This document shows positions 15,982-24,145 of a DNA stretch of 64,000 bases, in pieces. The stretch is taken from positions 1,054,001-1,118,000 of the forward strand of contig JAXGXY010000001.1 of the NCBI GenBank assembly GCA_040772545.1. Direction: 5' to 3'. This DNA is from UBA1431 sp002329665 (GTDB lineage: Bacteria > Bacillota > Clostridia > Christensenellales > UBA1431). A model generated the notes under the pieces. The model saw only the letters and a program-made list of their open reading frames with translations, made no database searches and was not told where the DNA came from. How positions within the stretch are numbered: the first letter of the stretch is position 1; every line of letters starts with the position of its first letter. The translations under genes and the position numbers were made by a program.

Positions 15982-17116
15982 ACTTTTGCCTCCTCAGGAT
16001 CAGGCAGGTCAGCGCGGCGAACACGGCGCCCATACAGCCGAGCAGCAGGATGTTTGTCAGATACCGCGACAGGCCGTCGTAGTAATAGAGCGCGTAGAAC
16101 GCGTCGGTGATGAGGTTGACGGGGTTGATGTAAGCGAGCAGGGGGACGTTTTGCTGCACGATGTATTTCATCTCGGCGTACATCATGCCCGAGAGGAAGG
16201 AAAAGAGCAACGTCAGCGAGATCACGACGGCGTATTTGATCCCCTCGCTGCGCCTGACGGCCGCGCTGACCAACGTCCCGAAAAAAATGCCGGTGACGCA
16301 GCCGAGAGCGCAGGTCAGCAGCACCAGCCCTGCTTTGGGGCCGAAGTCGACGCCCAGCACGAAGACCACGTACGCGAGCACCAGCAGTATGATGACCAGC
16401 TGCAGCAATACGGCCGCCGAGACGGAGGACAGGAACAGCTTGAACTTCTTGACAGGCGCAACGTTGTTGCGGGCGGCCAGCGGCGAAAGATCGGCCTGGA
16501 CCTTGATGGTTTCCTGGATACCGACCGTCGCCGCGAGAAGGCAGGTCATGGCCAGCAGCGAATAGAAATAGATGACCGTCGTGTCCGGATTGCCGCCCGT
16601 GTTCTCCCTCACGTATCCGGTCCGATCGGCGATGTCCGCGATCAGCCCCTCCCCGATCGCGTCCGGGTTATCCTTAATAATCTGCGATACGGTGGATTGC
16701 GACTGGAGGTAGCCGTCCAAAAACCCCTTGATGATCGTTTGGTCGACCCCGGACCCGCTCACCGTGAGCCTGACGCCGCCGTCATACGAGATGATGCCCG
16801 ATACCTCGCCCTCGTCCAGCATCCGGGCGGCCGTGTCCGCGTCGGCCAGGGCGACGCGGAAAACGTCGTTTTCCGACGCGTCTTTGTCGAGGTCCGATAC
16901 GGAGGAGAGCGCGGCGTATAGCGGCGTCGATCTCTCAAAATGCGCGTCCTGCACCACGGCGACGTCGATCGTCCCGAACAGCTCCGCGCTCGCGAGGTTG
17001 CCGAAAGCAAGGAAGAAGAACGTGGCCAGCGCGATCGGATACAGGAGCGTCCAGAAGATGACCTCCTTGGTCCTGACGAGCGCTTTCAGGTTGTTTATAA
17101 AAATGTGCCCGAACAT
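15968..17116 (-). CDS. ABC-2 type exporter permease
   Basis: 382 residues with the same layout as its downstream partner: one N-terminal helix (KEVIFWTLLYPIALATFFFLAF), a long extracytoplasmic segment (about 45-185), then about five helices. It begins seven bases after the ATPase stop. The two permeases probably form the heterodimeric membrane channel of one exporter. Confidence 0.86.
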   Translation of the reverse strand: MFGHIFINNLKALVRTKEVIFWTLLYPIALATFFFLAFGNLASAELFGTIDVAVVQDAHFERSTPLYAALSSVSDLDKDASENDVFRVALADADTAARMLDEGEVSGIISYDGGVRLTVSGSGVDQTIIKGFLDGYLQSQSTVSQIIKDNPDAIGEGLIADIADRTGYVRENTGGNPDTTVIYFYSLLAMTCLLAATVGIQETIKVQADLSPLAARNNVAPVKKFKLFLSSVSAAVLLQLVIILLVLAYVVFVLGVDFGPKAGLVLLTCALGCVTGIFFGTLVSAAVRRSEGIKYAVVISLTLLFSFLSGMMYAEMKYIVQQNVPLLAYINPVNLITDAFYALYYYDGLSRYLTNILLLGCMGAVFAALTCLILRRQKYASI

Positions 17117-17123
17117 CGACCAT

Positions 17124-18062
17124 TCACCCCTCGTCCCGCAGGTTCTTCCCGGTGATCTCGAGGAACACGTCGTTCAAGGTCGGCAGTTCCGAGTAGACCT
17201 TCCCGAATGCGACGCCACAGGATTTGAGGTGGTCGAGGACCCCGAGCAGGCAGTTCTCGCCGCGTGCGGACTTTACCAGCAGCGTCCCGTTCGCGCATTC
17301 GGCCGAGATCACGGACGGCATTTCCCGAAGGCCGGCGAGGAAGCCGCGGTCCGCCGAAAAGACCTCGACGGTGATTTTCTCGCCGGCGCCCGCCATGTTC
17401 TTGAGCTCCGCGTTCGTGCCCAGCGCGATGACCCTGCCCCTGTCCATGATCGCGATCCGGCTGCAGATCTGTTCGACCTCCTCCATGTAATGGGAGGTGT
17501 ACAGGACGGTGGCGCCCCCGGCGTTGAGTTTCAGGATGCCCTCGAGGATGTTGTTCCTGCTCTGCGGGTCGACCCCGACGGTCGGTTCGTCCATCACGAT
17601 CAGCTTCGGTTTATGCGCGATCCCGCACGCGATGTTGAGCCTGCGCAGCAGCCCCCCGCTGAGCTTCTTCGGGTAGAATTTCCTGAAATCCGAAAGGCCC
17701 GTGGCCGCTATCGCCTCCTCGACCAGCGGCCTTCGCGCCCGTTTGTCGGCGATGTAGAGGCCGCAGAAGTAGTCGACGTTCTCGGCTACGGTCAGTTCGT
17801 CGAACACCGCGACGTTCTGCATCACGATGCCGATGTCCCGCTTGATATCGTACGCGTCGGGCTGCATGGGCCTGCCGAAAAGCTCTACCGTCCCGCGTTC
17901 GTATTTGAGGAGCGAGAGCATGCAGTTGATGGCCGTCGTCTTGCCCGAGCCGTTGGGCCCGAGCAGGCCCAACACCTCCCCCTCGCCGATCCCGAGGCTG
18001 AAATCGTCCAGCGCGGTGAGGTCGCCGTAGCGTTTGGTCAGGTTGCGTATGCTGACAACCAT
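17124..18062 (-). CDS. ABC transporter ATP-binding protein
   Basis: 312 residues from the ATG at 18062 (GGGGG upstream). Walker A GPNGSGKTT, signature LSGGLLRRLN, Walker B LIVMDEPTVGVD and switch His in TSHYMEE are all present, so it should hydrolyse ATP. The C-terminal domain (about 225-312) is of the ABC-2 exporter type. First gene of the operon ATPase-permease-permease, read from a sigma-A-type promoter at 18093-18121. A longer open frame upstream of 18062 has no homology-like sequence and crosses that promoter. Confidence 0.92.
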   Translation of the reverse strand: MVVSIRNLTKRYGDLTALDDFSLGIGEGEVLGLLGPNGSGKTTAINCMLSLLKYERGTVELFGRPMQPDAYDIKRDIGIVMQNVAVFDELTVAENVDYFCGLYIADKRARRPLVEEAIAATGLSDFRKFYPKKLSGGLLRRLNIACGIAHKPKLIVMDEPTVGVDPQSRNNILEGILKLNAGGATVLYTSHYMEEVEQICSRIAIMDRGRVIALGTNAELKNMAGAGEKITVEVFSADRGFLAGLREMPSVISAECANGTLLVKSARGENCLLGVLDHLKSCGVAFGKVYSELPTLNDVFLEITGKNLRDEG

Positions 18063-18092
18063 AAAAAGACCCCCGTCGTTTCTAATATAACG

Positions 18093-18121
18093 ATAATAAC
18101 CCCGCAAGCATATATTTACAA
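18093..18121 (-). promoter_or_regulatory. Promoter of the ABC exporter operon
   Basis: Minus-strand TTGTAA (18116-18121), 17-base spacer, TATTAT (18093-18098), about 30 bases before the ATPase start. Confidence 0.55.
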
Positions 18122-18276
18122 GCACAATTTGGGCCGGAATGCAGAAGTTCCGCCGGCTGCTAAACGATATGGGGCAAAACACCTCCATTTTGCCCGCTTT
18201 TCCGGCAGACGGCAGGCCGTACACGCCCGCGGCGGCGAATGGGATCGCGGCGATACGGGAAACCGTTTTATGCATA

Positions 18277-18308
18277 ATCAAGGAACCCTGTGGCAAGGGT
18301 TCCTTGAT
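18277..18308. repeat. Perfect 13-bp inverted repeat
   Basis: ATCAAGGAACCCT and AGGGTTCCTTGAT flank a six-base GTGGCA loop. It lies between the ABC operon promoter and the AhpD-like gene. There is no T-tract on either side, so it may be an operator or a Rho-assisted terminator for the AhpD-like transcript. Confidence 0.6.
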
Positions 18309-18392
18309 GTGCCTGGTTCGTGTCATCTATGTGTTGTTTCCCAAGAAGTCCTTTGGCAAACCCTGCGGGTCCCGCTTATCATATGGAAAAAG

Positions 18393-18593
18393 TCACTGCA
18401 TCTTCCTGATGACGTCATAGACGCCGCTCGACGGGGCGATCTTTCTGGCCAGGTCGAACACTTCCTGCATTTCCGCCTTCGTCGCGCCGAACTTGAGGCA
18501 TTGGTTGTAATGCCACTCGAAACACGGTTTGCAGCCCGCTCCGATCGCCACCCCGACCGCGATCATTTCCCTGGTTTTGTAATTCAAACCCAT
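18393..18593 (-). CDS. AhpD/carboxymuconolactone decarboxylase-like small protein
   Basis: 66 residues. The redox motif CxxCxxxH is clear in GAGCKPCFEWHYN, and GATKAEMQEVFDLA matches the AhpD fold. Proteins of this minimal size are common in anaerobes and are thought to act in peroxide or thiol redox chemistry, but the partner is unknown. ATG start with AAAGGAG nine bases upstream. It stands alone. Confidence 0.82.
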   Translation of the reverse strand: MGLNYKTREMIAVGVAIGAGCKPCFEWHYNQCLKFGATKAEMQEVFDLARKIAPSSGVYDVIRKMQ

Positions 18594-18851
18594 ACCTGTC
18601 GCTCCTTTCGCATCATGAGCAAAAGAATCCCATCGGTCTTATACATTTTTATTATCATTTCAAAGGAATCGTTCTTCGTTCCCCGTCTCCTTCGGTCATC
18701 AGGAAACCGCGCGTTCACGCCCGCCCGCGGGCCCGGCGGACAAACAGGCAATCCGTTTTTAACGCTCATATGTCAGCAGCATATACGCTTTCCCCAATGG
18801 GACGATTTGCCATATTGCCGCGAGGTATGATAGCATTTAATAACACATATA

Positions 18852-19396
18852 TTGCAGGAGGAAAAAATTAGAAAAGTATGCTTGTCGGTACTGGCGTTTT
18901 TACTCTGTTTTTCTTTGTTCGGATGCGCGGGTGAGACCCCCGATGCGACGGAACAGCCAACGCCGCCGCGACGGCCGAAAACGGCTCAGAAGGCGTATCC
19001 GGGGAGGCCCCGAGGACAGATACCCCCCTCTATCCCGATGCGACCCTCGTCCACGAAAAAAAGTATAAGATTGCCGTGGAGGAGATGTATGCCACCGACG
19101 CGGCGGTTGCGGATGTCATAGCCTTCTATGCGGATTTGCCTGAATTTAAAAAGATTGAGGACACTATGAACTACATGGACGATGAAGGCGCCTATTTAGA
19201 AACTCCGCTCATGAAACTGCTTAAGGATGGCTCTTCGGTGCAGGAAGAAATAGCCGGTTCGGGGCCGCTGATGTATATCATGATACTGCCTTCCGATTCA
19301 AAACGGCTCGGCGGCATGGTAGGAGAGCCGGGAATAACGGAAAAACTGCCGCCGGGAAAAACGATCATCTCGTTAAGGATACTGACGGAATACTGA
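18852..19396 (+). pseudogene. Frameshifted lipoprotein gene
   Basis: The first frame gives a lipoprotein signal RKVCLSVLAFLLCFSLFGCAG and then turns into Arg/Pro-rich sequence unlike a protein. From about 18950 the next frame reads sensibly (TANAAATAENG... then LYPDATLVHEKKYKIAVEEM, continuing to ILTEY at 19396). One base was therefore lost or gained near the CCCCC run at 18936-18940. The ribosome site AGGAGG is best spaced to an ATT codon at 18867 where an ATG is expected; TTG at 18852 is the alternative. A sequencing error at the homopolymer is possible. The lipoprotein family is not recognised. Confidence 0.7.
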
Positions 19397-19440
19397 TGCG
19401 CCTGCTTGCTCCAAAGCAGGCTTTGGCAGGACAGACGCGC

Positions 19441-19471
19441 AAAAAGGCCGCCATCCGCGGGCGGCCTTTTT
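19441..19471. terminator. Bidirectional terminator
   Basis: AAAAAGGCCGCC/GGCGGCCTTTTT, a perfect 12-bp stem with a seven-base loop between the broken lipoprotein gene and the converging SufB-like gene. Confidence 0.9.
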
Positions 19472-19483
19472 CTTTATGCGCGG

Positions 19484-20404
19484 CTATTTCAAAAATCCCC
19501 TGAGGATCGTGTCTTCGGCTTCTTTCTCGGTGAGCCCCAGCGACATCAGCTTAACGAGCTGCTCCGACTCGATCCTGCCGATCGCTGCCTCGTGGATGAG
19601 CATGGCTTCGCTGTGGTACGCGGACACCGTCGGCGTGGAAAGCACAGTGGCCGCGTCCATGATGATCGCGTCGCACTGGATATGCCCGCGGCACCTGTTC
19701 CGGCCCGCCAGGTCGAAGAAAAATTTTTGTTTAGACCGGTCCCTGGCGACAGAGCGGGATATGATCTGCGCCGAAGCGTCTTTGCCGACGAGTTCGACCG
19801 TGATGTTCGATTCGGCCCGCTGGTCCATGTGGGTCAGCAGGCGTTCCGTGACCACCAGCTTCGATCCCTTCGCAAGCCTGATCTCGGTGTCCCGCTTCGT
19901 TTTGTCGATCCCCATGATCTGCACGAGTTCGAGTTCGACCTCGGCGCCTTCCTCCGCCTCGATGATCGTTTTGGGGTTGAGGACCCTCTCGCCCGTGCCG
20001 TCGCCCTCGCCGTAATGCTTCTCGACGTATTTCATGCGCGCGCCCTTACGGACGAAGAAATCGTGTATGCCGTCGTGCTGGGCTTTTTCCGTCCCCGCGT
20101 TGTGGATGCCGCAGCCCGCGACGACCAACACGTCCGAGTATTCGCCGATCTCGAACGTGTTGTATACGACGTCGTCTATGCCTTGAAGGGTCACTATCAC
20201 GGGGATGTGCACGCTCTCGCCCTTCGTATGAGGCTTTACGGTCACGTCGATCCCGGGTTTGTCCGTTTTTGTTGCGATATCGATGTTCGCCGTCGTGTTG
20301 CGCCCCGCGCCTTCGCCGTTCCTGCGGATGTTGTACGCGCCCTGCGGTATCCCGTGGAGATCGGCGATTTTCTCGAGCATCAGTTCATCCAGCGTACTGA
20401 GCAT
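19484..20404 (-). CDS. SufB/SufD-family Fe-S scaffold protein (short form)
   Basis: 306 residues, clearly shorter than classical SufB. The C-terminal core is typical: GRNRCRGHIQCDAIIMD, LIHEAAIGRIESEQLVKLMS and GLTEKEAEDTILRGFLK. Its only gene partner is the ATPase at 20385, with which it overlaps by 20 bases. No sufD, sufS or sufU follows. This two-gene arrangement fits the minimal SUF-like (SMS) machinery described in anaerobes and archaea, in which one B subunit and one C subunit assemble Fe-S clusters. The SMS assignment is inference from length and gene content. Confidence 0.88.
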   Translation of the reverse strand: MLSTLDELMLEKIADLHGIPQGAYNIRRNGEGAGRNTTANIDIATKTDKPGIDVTVKPHTKGESVHIPVIVTLQGIDDVVYNTFEIGEYSDVLVVAGCGIHNAGTEKAQHDGIHDFFVRKGARMKYVEKHYGEGDGTGERVLNPKTIIEAEEGAEVELELVQIMGIDKTKRDTEIRLAKGSKLVVTERLLTHMDQRAESNITVELVGKDASAQIISRSVARDRSKQKFFFDLAGRNRCRGHIQCDAIIMDAATVLSTPTVSAYHSEAMLIHEAAIGRIESEQLVKLMSLGLTEKEAEDTILRGFLK

Positions 20405-21131
20405 CGCGTCCGACCCCCTTTTCGCAGTTCACGCTGCACCGGCACGCGTCGTTGACGACCCGCTCCGAAAGCAAGCGCCGCCTGTCCGCGTTTTCCTCCA
20501 CGGTCCCGTCCGTCATCAGGACGATTTCGTCGGCGAGTTCCAGTATGCGTTCCTGGTGCGTGATGATGACTATGGTCGTGTCCGACTCGTCATGTATCCT
20601 CCTGAAGGTCTCCGCGAGCTTCTGGAAGCTCCACAGGTCGATCCCCGCCTCCGGCTCGTCGAACAGCGCGAGCTTCAGTTTGCGCGCGAGCACCGTGGCG
20701 ATCTCGATCCGCTTCATCTCCCCGCCCGAAAGGCTTGCGTCGATCTCCCTTTCGAGGTAATCCCGCGCACACAGCCCGACGTCGTAGAGCAGCCCGCATG
20801 TGTTGACCTTCTCCGTGTTCCCCGACGCGAGTTCCAGCAGTTCGCGCACCCTGAGCCCCTTGTAGCGCGGCGGCTGCTGGAACGCGTAGCCGATGCCCAG
20901 GCGCGCCCGTTCCGTTATGCCCGTGCCGGTGATGTCCCGCCCGTCGAAAAGGACCCTGCCCGACGTGGGCCTGTAGATGCCTGCGATCACCTTGGCGAGC
21001 GAGGACTTTCCGCTGCCGTTGGGCCCGGTAACGGCATATACCTTCCCTCCGGAGAGTTTCAGGTCGATCCCCTTGAGGATCACGGCCTTCCCTTCATCTG
21101 CTTCGAGAACCACGCGCTGCATTTCCAGCAC
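20385..21131 (-). CDS. sufC: SufC-like ABC ATPase of Fe-S cluster assembly
   Basis: 248 residues. Walker A GPNGSGKSS, signature LSGGEMKRIE and Walker B LALFDEPEAGID; the EPEAGID form is characteristic of SufC. The GTG start at 21131 has AAGGAG nine bases upstream; an ATG three codons later is the alternative. It energises the scaffold protein encoded directly after it. The C-terminus has an extra cysteine-containing tail (DACRCSVNCEKG) that is unusual for SufC. Confidence 0.9.
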   Translation of the reverse strand: MLEMQRVVLEADEGKAVILKGIDLKLSGGKVYAVTGPNGSGKSSLAKVIAGIYRPTSGRVLFDGRDITGTGITERARLGIGYAFQQPPRYKGLRVRELLELASGNTEKVNTCGLLYDVGLCARDYLEREIDASLSGGEMKRIEIATVLARKLKLALFDEPEAGIDLWSFQKLAETFRRIHDESDTTIVIITHQERILELADEIVLMTDGTVEENADRRRLLSERVVNDACRCSVNCEKGVGRDAQYAG

Positions 21132-21200
21132 TCGCGTTCACTCCTTCCCCCGCATCCGCGGGTCGTTTCACGCTTCCCCCTCCGAACCGCGCCGCACGGC

Positions 21201-21422
21201 TCAGTGGCGGCAGCACGGGCCAGAACAGCAGTCGCACCCGAACTCGGACGGGGTTTTTCCGGCCGTGCTCTTCACGCCGACGTTCACCCTGTCGAAAAGC
21301 TGCCCGCAGTCCTCCGACCCGCATTCGGGGCAGGCTACGGCGGCGCCCTCCCGTTCCTTCATCGACAGTTTCAGCTCGAAGGCGTGAGCGCATTTTTTGC
21401 ATTCAGACGCATATACCGGCAT
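21201..21422 (-). CDS. FmdB-type zinc-ribbon protein
   Basis: 73 residues. MPVYASECKKC...CPECGSEDCGQLF is the FmdB-like zinc ribbon (CxxC...CxxC), and the C-terminus ends in CDCCSGPCCRH, a cysteine cluster seen in clostridial members. It lies 69 bases upstream of the SufC-like gene on the same strand and could be its first operon member. Function is unknown; zinc or Fe-S related roles are plausible. Confidence 0.78.
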   Translation of the reverse strand: MPVYASECKKCAHAFELKLSMKEREGAAVACPECGSEDCGQLFDRVNVGVKSTAGKTPSEFGCDCCSGPCCRH

Positions 21423-21686
21423 TCTCCCCACTCCCTGATGGATTATTCGCCGCCGGGCGGCGCACGGCCCCCAAGGGCCTGTCCGCACGGATATGCCGTC
21501 AGGCGTAACTCCGGCCCGGCTACGTGTATTATAAGGCTCAGGCGCATCCGCGTCAACAGCCTGGGCCCCGGCCTGTCTTTTTAGCCCCGCCGTTTCGCCG
21601 CCATGCTTTTGGCCGTCTTTTTTAATCATGGAACAGACGTGATGGGCGTGGTATAATAAGGCGGCCAGGCAAAGGGAGGAGAGCGC

Positions 21687-21947
21687 TTGACGAAAGTAAA
21701 GACACTCGAAATACGAGGGAAAAAACGCGCGGAAATCATCGACTATTTCTGCGGCCTCGGCGGGACCGATACCGGCGAGGAACAGTTTTGTTTCCCCGGC
21801 TGGGAAGCCGCGGTCGGCAGTGAAGGCGTGCACGCGGTCCGCGGCCTTCGTTTCCCCTCCGTGAAGGTGGTCTTTTCCGGCGAGACCGCGCTTGTGGAAA
21901 AAGCGATATGGGCGTTCCGCATCCGTTTTTTGTCCGCCGGCGGCTGA
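21687..21947 (+). CDS. Small conserved-looking protein of unknown function
   Basis: 86 residues from a TTG at 21687 with GGGAGGAG at good spacing upstream. It has alternating charged and hydrophobic segments (KTLEIRGKKRAEIIDYFCGLGG) and no signal or membrane segment. I do not recognise the family. A TATAAT at 21651-21656 is placed for its promoter. Confidence 0.6.
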   Translation: MTKVKTLEIRGKKRAEIIDYFCGLGGTDTGEEQFCFPGWEAAVGSEGVHAVRGLRFPSVKVVFSGETALVEKAIWAFRIRFLSAGG

Positions 21948-22138
21948 CACCCGGCACATGCCCCAATCGCCGCCGACCAATACTCCTTATTTGCATTTTC
22001 TTTTTTTTTGACACATCGTGCTCCTCATCATGATCCGCATCCGCCGACTTCCAGAATAATACCGTGCCTTTGACACCCAACCGTCCGTGCTCCTATTGCA
22101 TTGTTGCAGGGGCTACAATCCGTAAGGGAGGTATTCCT

Positions 22139-23155
22139 TTGAAAAGATTGGTTGCCGCAACCGCAGTCTGCGTTGTGTGCCTGCTCGCCGCCTGCGCCGC
22201 CGGGAACGGTACGGCGACGCCTACCTCGACAGCCGCGCCTGCTAAGACGGCGGCGGTTTCCACGCCCCGTCCGACAAAACAAAGCGACGGGAACACGGCC
22301 GGAAACAGCCTCAACTGGGGGCTCGTCGCCGAAGACGGCGGTTTCGTGTACTACGTCAACAGCGCCGACAGCGACTCCGTATACCGGATGCGCGCGGACG
22401 GGAGCAAAAAAACGAAGCTTAACGATGAGAAAAGCTGTTACCTCAACGTCTGCGGTGGCTGGGTCTATTACTCCAACGTCGGCGAGGGCTACAGGCTCTA
22501 CAGGATGAAGACCGACGGAACCGGCCGCAAGTCGCTCAACGCCGGCAGGAGCCAGGACGTACTCGTCGCCGGCAGCTGGGTCTATTTCATCGACGGAAAC
22601 GTCTACGCGGACGCGCCGGGCTCTATCCACAGGATGCGCACCGACGGCACGGGACTGACCAAACTGACGGACGACACCTGTGAGGACACCAACGTCGTAG
22701 GGGACGCGGTCTACTACGTGAATTGGAGCGACGGCGGCAGGCTGTACCGGATGGGCACGGACGGCTCCGGACGCACGAAGCTCAACGACGACAAATGCCT
22801 CGACATCAACGTCGTCGGGGCATGGGTCTATTACCGCAACGACAGGGGCACGCCCGGCCTGTACAAGATCAGAACGGACGGGACAGGGCGCACGATGCTC
22901 TACCGCGGGAGCGTCTACTGCCTCGGCGTGATGGACGGATATGTATACTTCTGTAACTGGGAAGACGGGGCGCGATACCCCGGCCCGATGTACAAAATCA
23001 GCGTGAAGGGCGGAAAGGCGCTGAAGCTCGACCCACACAACGGCTGCAGCGACGTGAACCTCATCGATGGCTGGATCTACTTTAGGGACCTGACGGACGG
23101 CGAACGGATTTACAGGATGCACACCGACGGGAGCGGCAGGCAGAAAGTCGGCTGA
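22139..23155 (+). CDS. Lipoprotein with DUF5050-like beta-propeller repeats
   Basis: 338 residues from the TTG at 22139, which follows GGGAGG. Lipobox LLAACAAG, a Thr/Ala/Pro linker, then about six repeats of roughly 45 residues, each carrying WVYYxN...GxLYRMxTDGTGRxxL. This is the DUF5050/TolB-like propeller pattern of cell-surface lipoproteins. Ligand and role unknown. It is a single gene with its own terminator. An in-frame upstream extension lacks a ribosome site and would bury the signal peptide. Confidence 0.85.
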   Translation: MKRLVAATAVCVVCLLAACAAGNGTATPTSTAAPAKTAAVSTPRPTKQSDGNTAGNSLNWGLVAEDGGFVYYVNSADSDSVYRMRADGSKKTKLNDEKSCYLNVCGGWVYYSNVGEGYRLYRMKTDGTGRKSLNAGRSQDVLVAGSWVYFIDGNVYADAPGSIHRMRTDGTGLTKLTDDTCEDTNVVGDAVYYVNWSDGGRLYRMGTDGSGRTKLNDDKCLDINVVGAWVYYRNDRGTPGLYKIRTDGTGRTMLYRGSVYCLGVMDGYVYFCNWEDGARYPGPMYKISVKGGKALKLDPHNGCSDVNLIDGWIYFRDLTDGERIYRMHTDGSGRQKVG

Positions 23156-23232
23156 AAGCGGCGTCCCTGCGTGAATGATTGCGAGAATATTTATCCGGCC
23201 GGACGTTTGCATGCCACCGCAAAGCCGCAGCA

Positions 23233-23263
23233 AAAAGCCCGCCGGCTTTGGCCGGCGGGCTTT
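23233..23263. terminator. Bidirectional terminator
   Basis: AAAGCCCGCCGGC/GCCGGCGGGCTTT around a short loop, between converging genes. Confidence 0.85.
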
Positions 23264-23290
23264 CCATCTTGTTCACGCAACGTGAACGCG

Positions 23291-24118
23291 CTAGAACCTG
23301 ATCTTCTTGAAATCCATCACCTGGTTCCTGATGCCCACCTCGGTCGGCAGGCGCTCGATGCTGGACGCGCCGTAGAACCCGCAGATGCCCTTCGTCCGCT
23401 TGAGTACGTACTCCGCATCCGCCGGCTCTGCCACGGGCCCGCCGTGGACGATCACGAACACGTCCGGGTTGACCGATTTCGCGGCGTCGTGGATGTCCTG
23501 CGTGAGCTTAACGCAGTCGTCGAGCGTTTTGGCCGTGGACGCGCCGATGGTCCCTTTCGTGGTCAGCCCCATATGCGCCACGATCATGTCCGCCCCGGCC
23601 CCGGCCATCATCTTCGCCTCCTCGACATTGAACACGTACGGCGTCGTGAATATGTCGAGTTCGCGCGCCTTCCTCACCATCTCGACCTCGAGGCCGTAGC
23701 CCATGTTGGTCTCCTCGAGGTTCTGGCGGAAGGTCCCGTCGATCAGCCCGACGGTCGGGAAGTTCTGTACGCCGGAAAAGCCCATGTCCACCAGCGATTT
23801 CAAAAACCGTTCCATGTCCCTGAACGGGTCAGTGCCGCAAACGCCGGCGAGCACGGGCGTGTCCTTCACGACGGTCAGCACTTCTTTGGCCATGTCGACG
23901 ACGATCGCGTTTGCGTCGCCGTAGGGCATCAGCCCCGCCAAAGAGCCTCTGCCCGCCATCCTGTAGCGCCCCGAGTTGTAGATGATGAGAAGGTCCACGC
24001 CGCCGGCTTCGGCGGACTTGGCCGATATGCCGGTGCCGGCGCCCGCGCCGACGAGCGGGACGCGCTTGTCGATCTGCGCCTGTATCCTCGCGATCACTTC
24101 CTGCCTTGTGAATGCCAT
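23291..24118 (-). CDS. TIM-barrel protein of the phosphoenolpyruvate hydrolase-like family
   Basis: 275 residues. Repeating TIM-barrel signatures are visible (PLVGAGAGTGISAKSAEAGGVDLLIIYNSG, PVLAGVCGTDPF, GFSGVQNFPTVGLIDG, ADMIVAHMGLT). It belongs to the TIM-br_sig_trns family, often annotated as phosphoenolpyruvate hydrolase family. It lies 27 bases downstream of the Tm-1-like gene, its usual partner. The reaction catalysed by the pair in bacteria is not known to me. Confidence 0.85.
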   Translation of the reverse strand: MAFTRQEVIARIQAQIDKRVPLVGAGAGTGISAKSAEAGGVDLLIIYNSGRYRMAGRGSLAGLMPYGDANAIVVDMAKEVLTVVKDTPVLAGVCGTDPFRDMERFLKSLVDMGFSGVQNFPTVGLIDGTFRQNLEETNMGYGLEVEMVRKARELDIFTTPYVFNVEEAKMMAGAGADMIVAHMGLTTKGTIGASTAKTLDDCVKLTQDIHDAAKSVNPDVFVIVHGGPVAEPADAEYVLKRTKGICGFYGASSIERLPTEVGIRNQVMDFKKIRF

Positions 24119-24145
24119 GTCTATCCCTCCTGTAGTGCAGTTTTC

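Noticed and set aside
18063..18326. N-terminal extension of the ABC ATPase gene
   Set aside because: It crosses a good promoter and has no ribosome site or family resemblance; the ATG at 18062 gives a normal ABC start.
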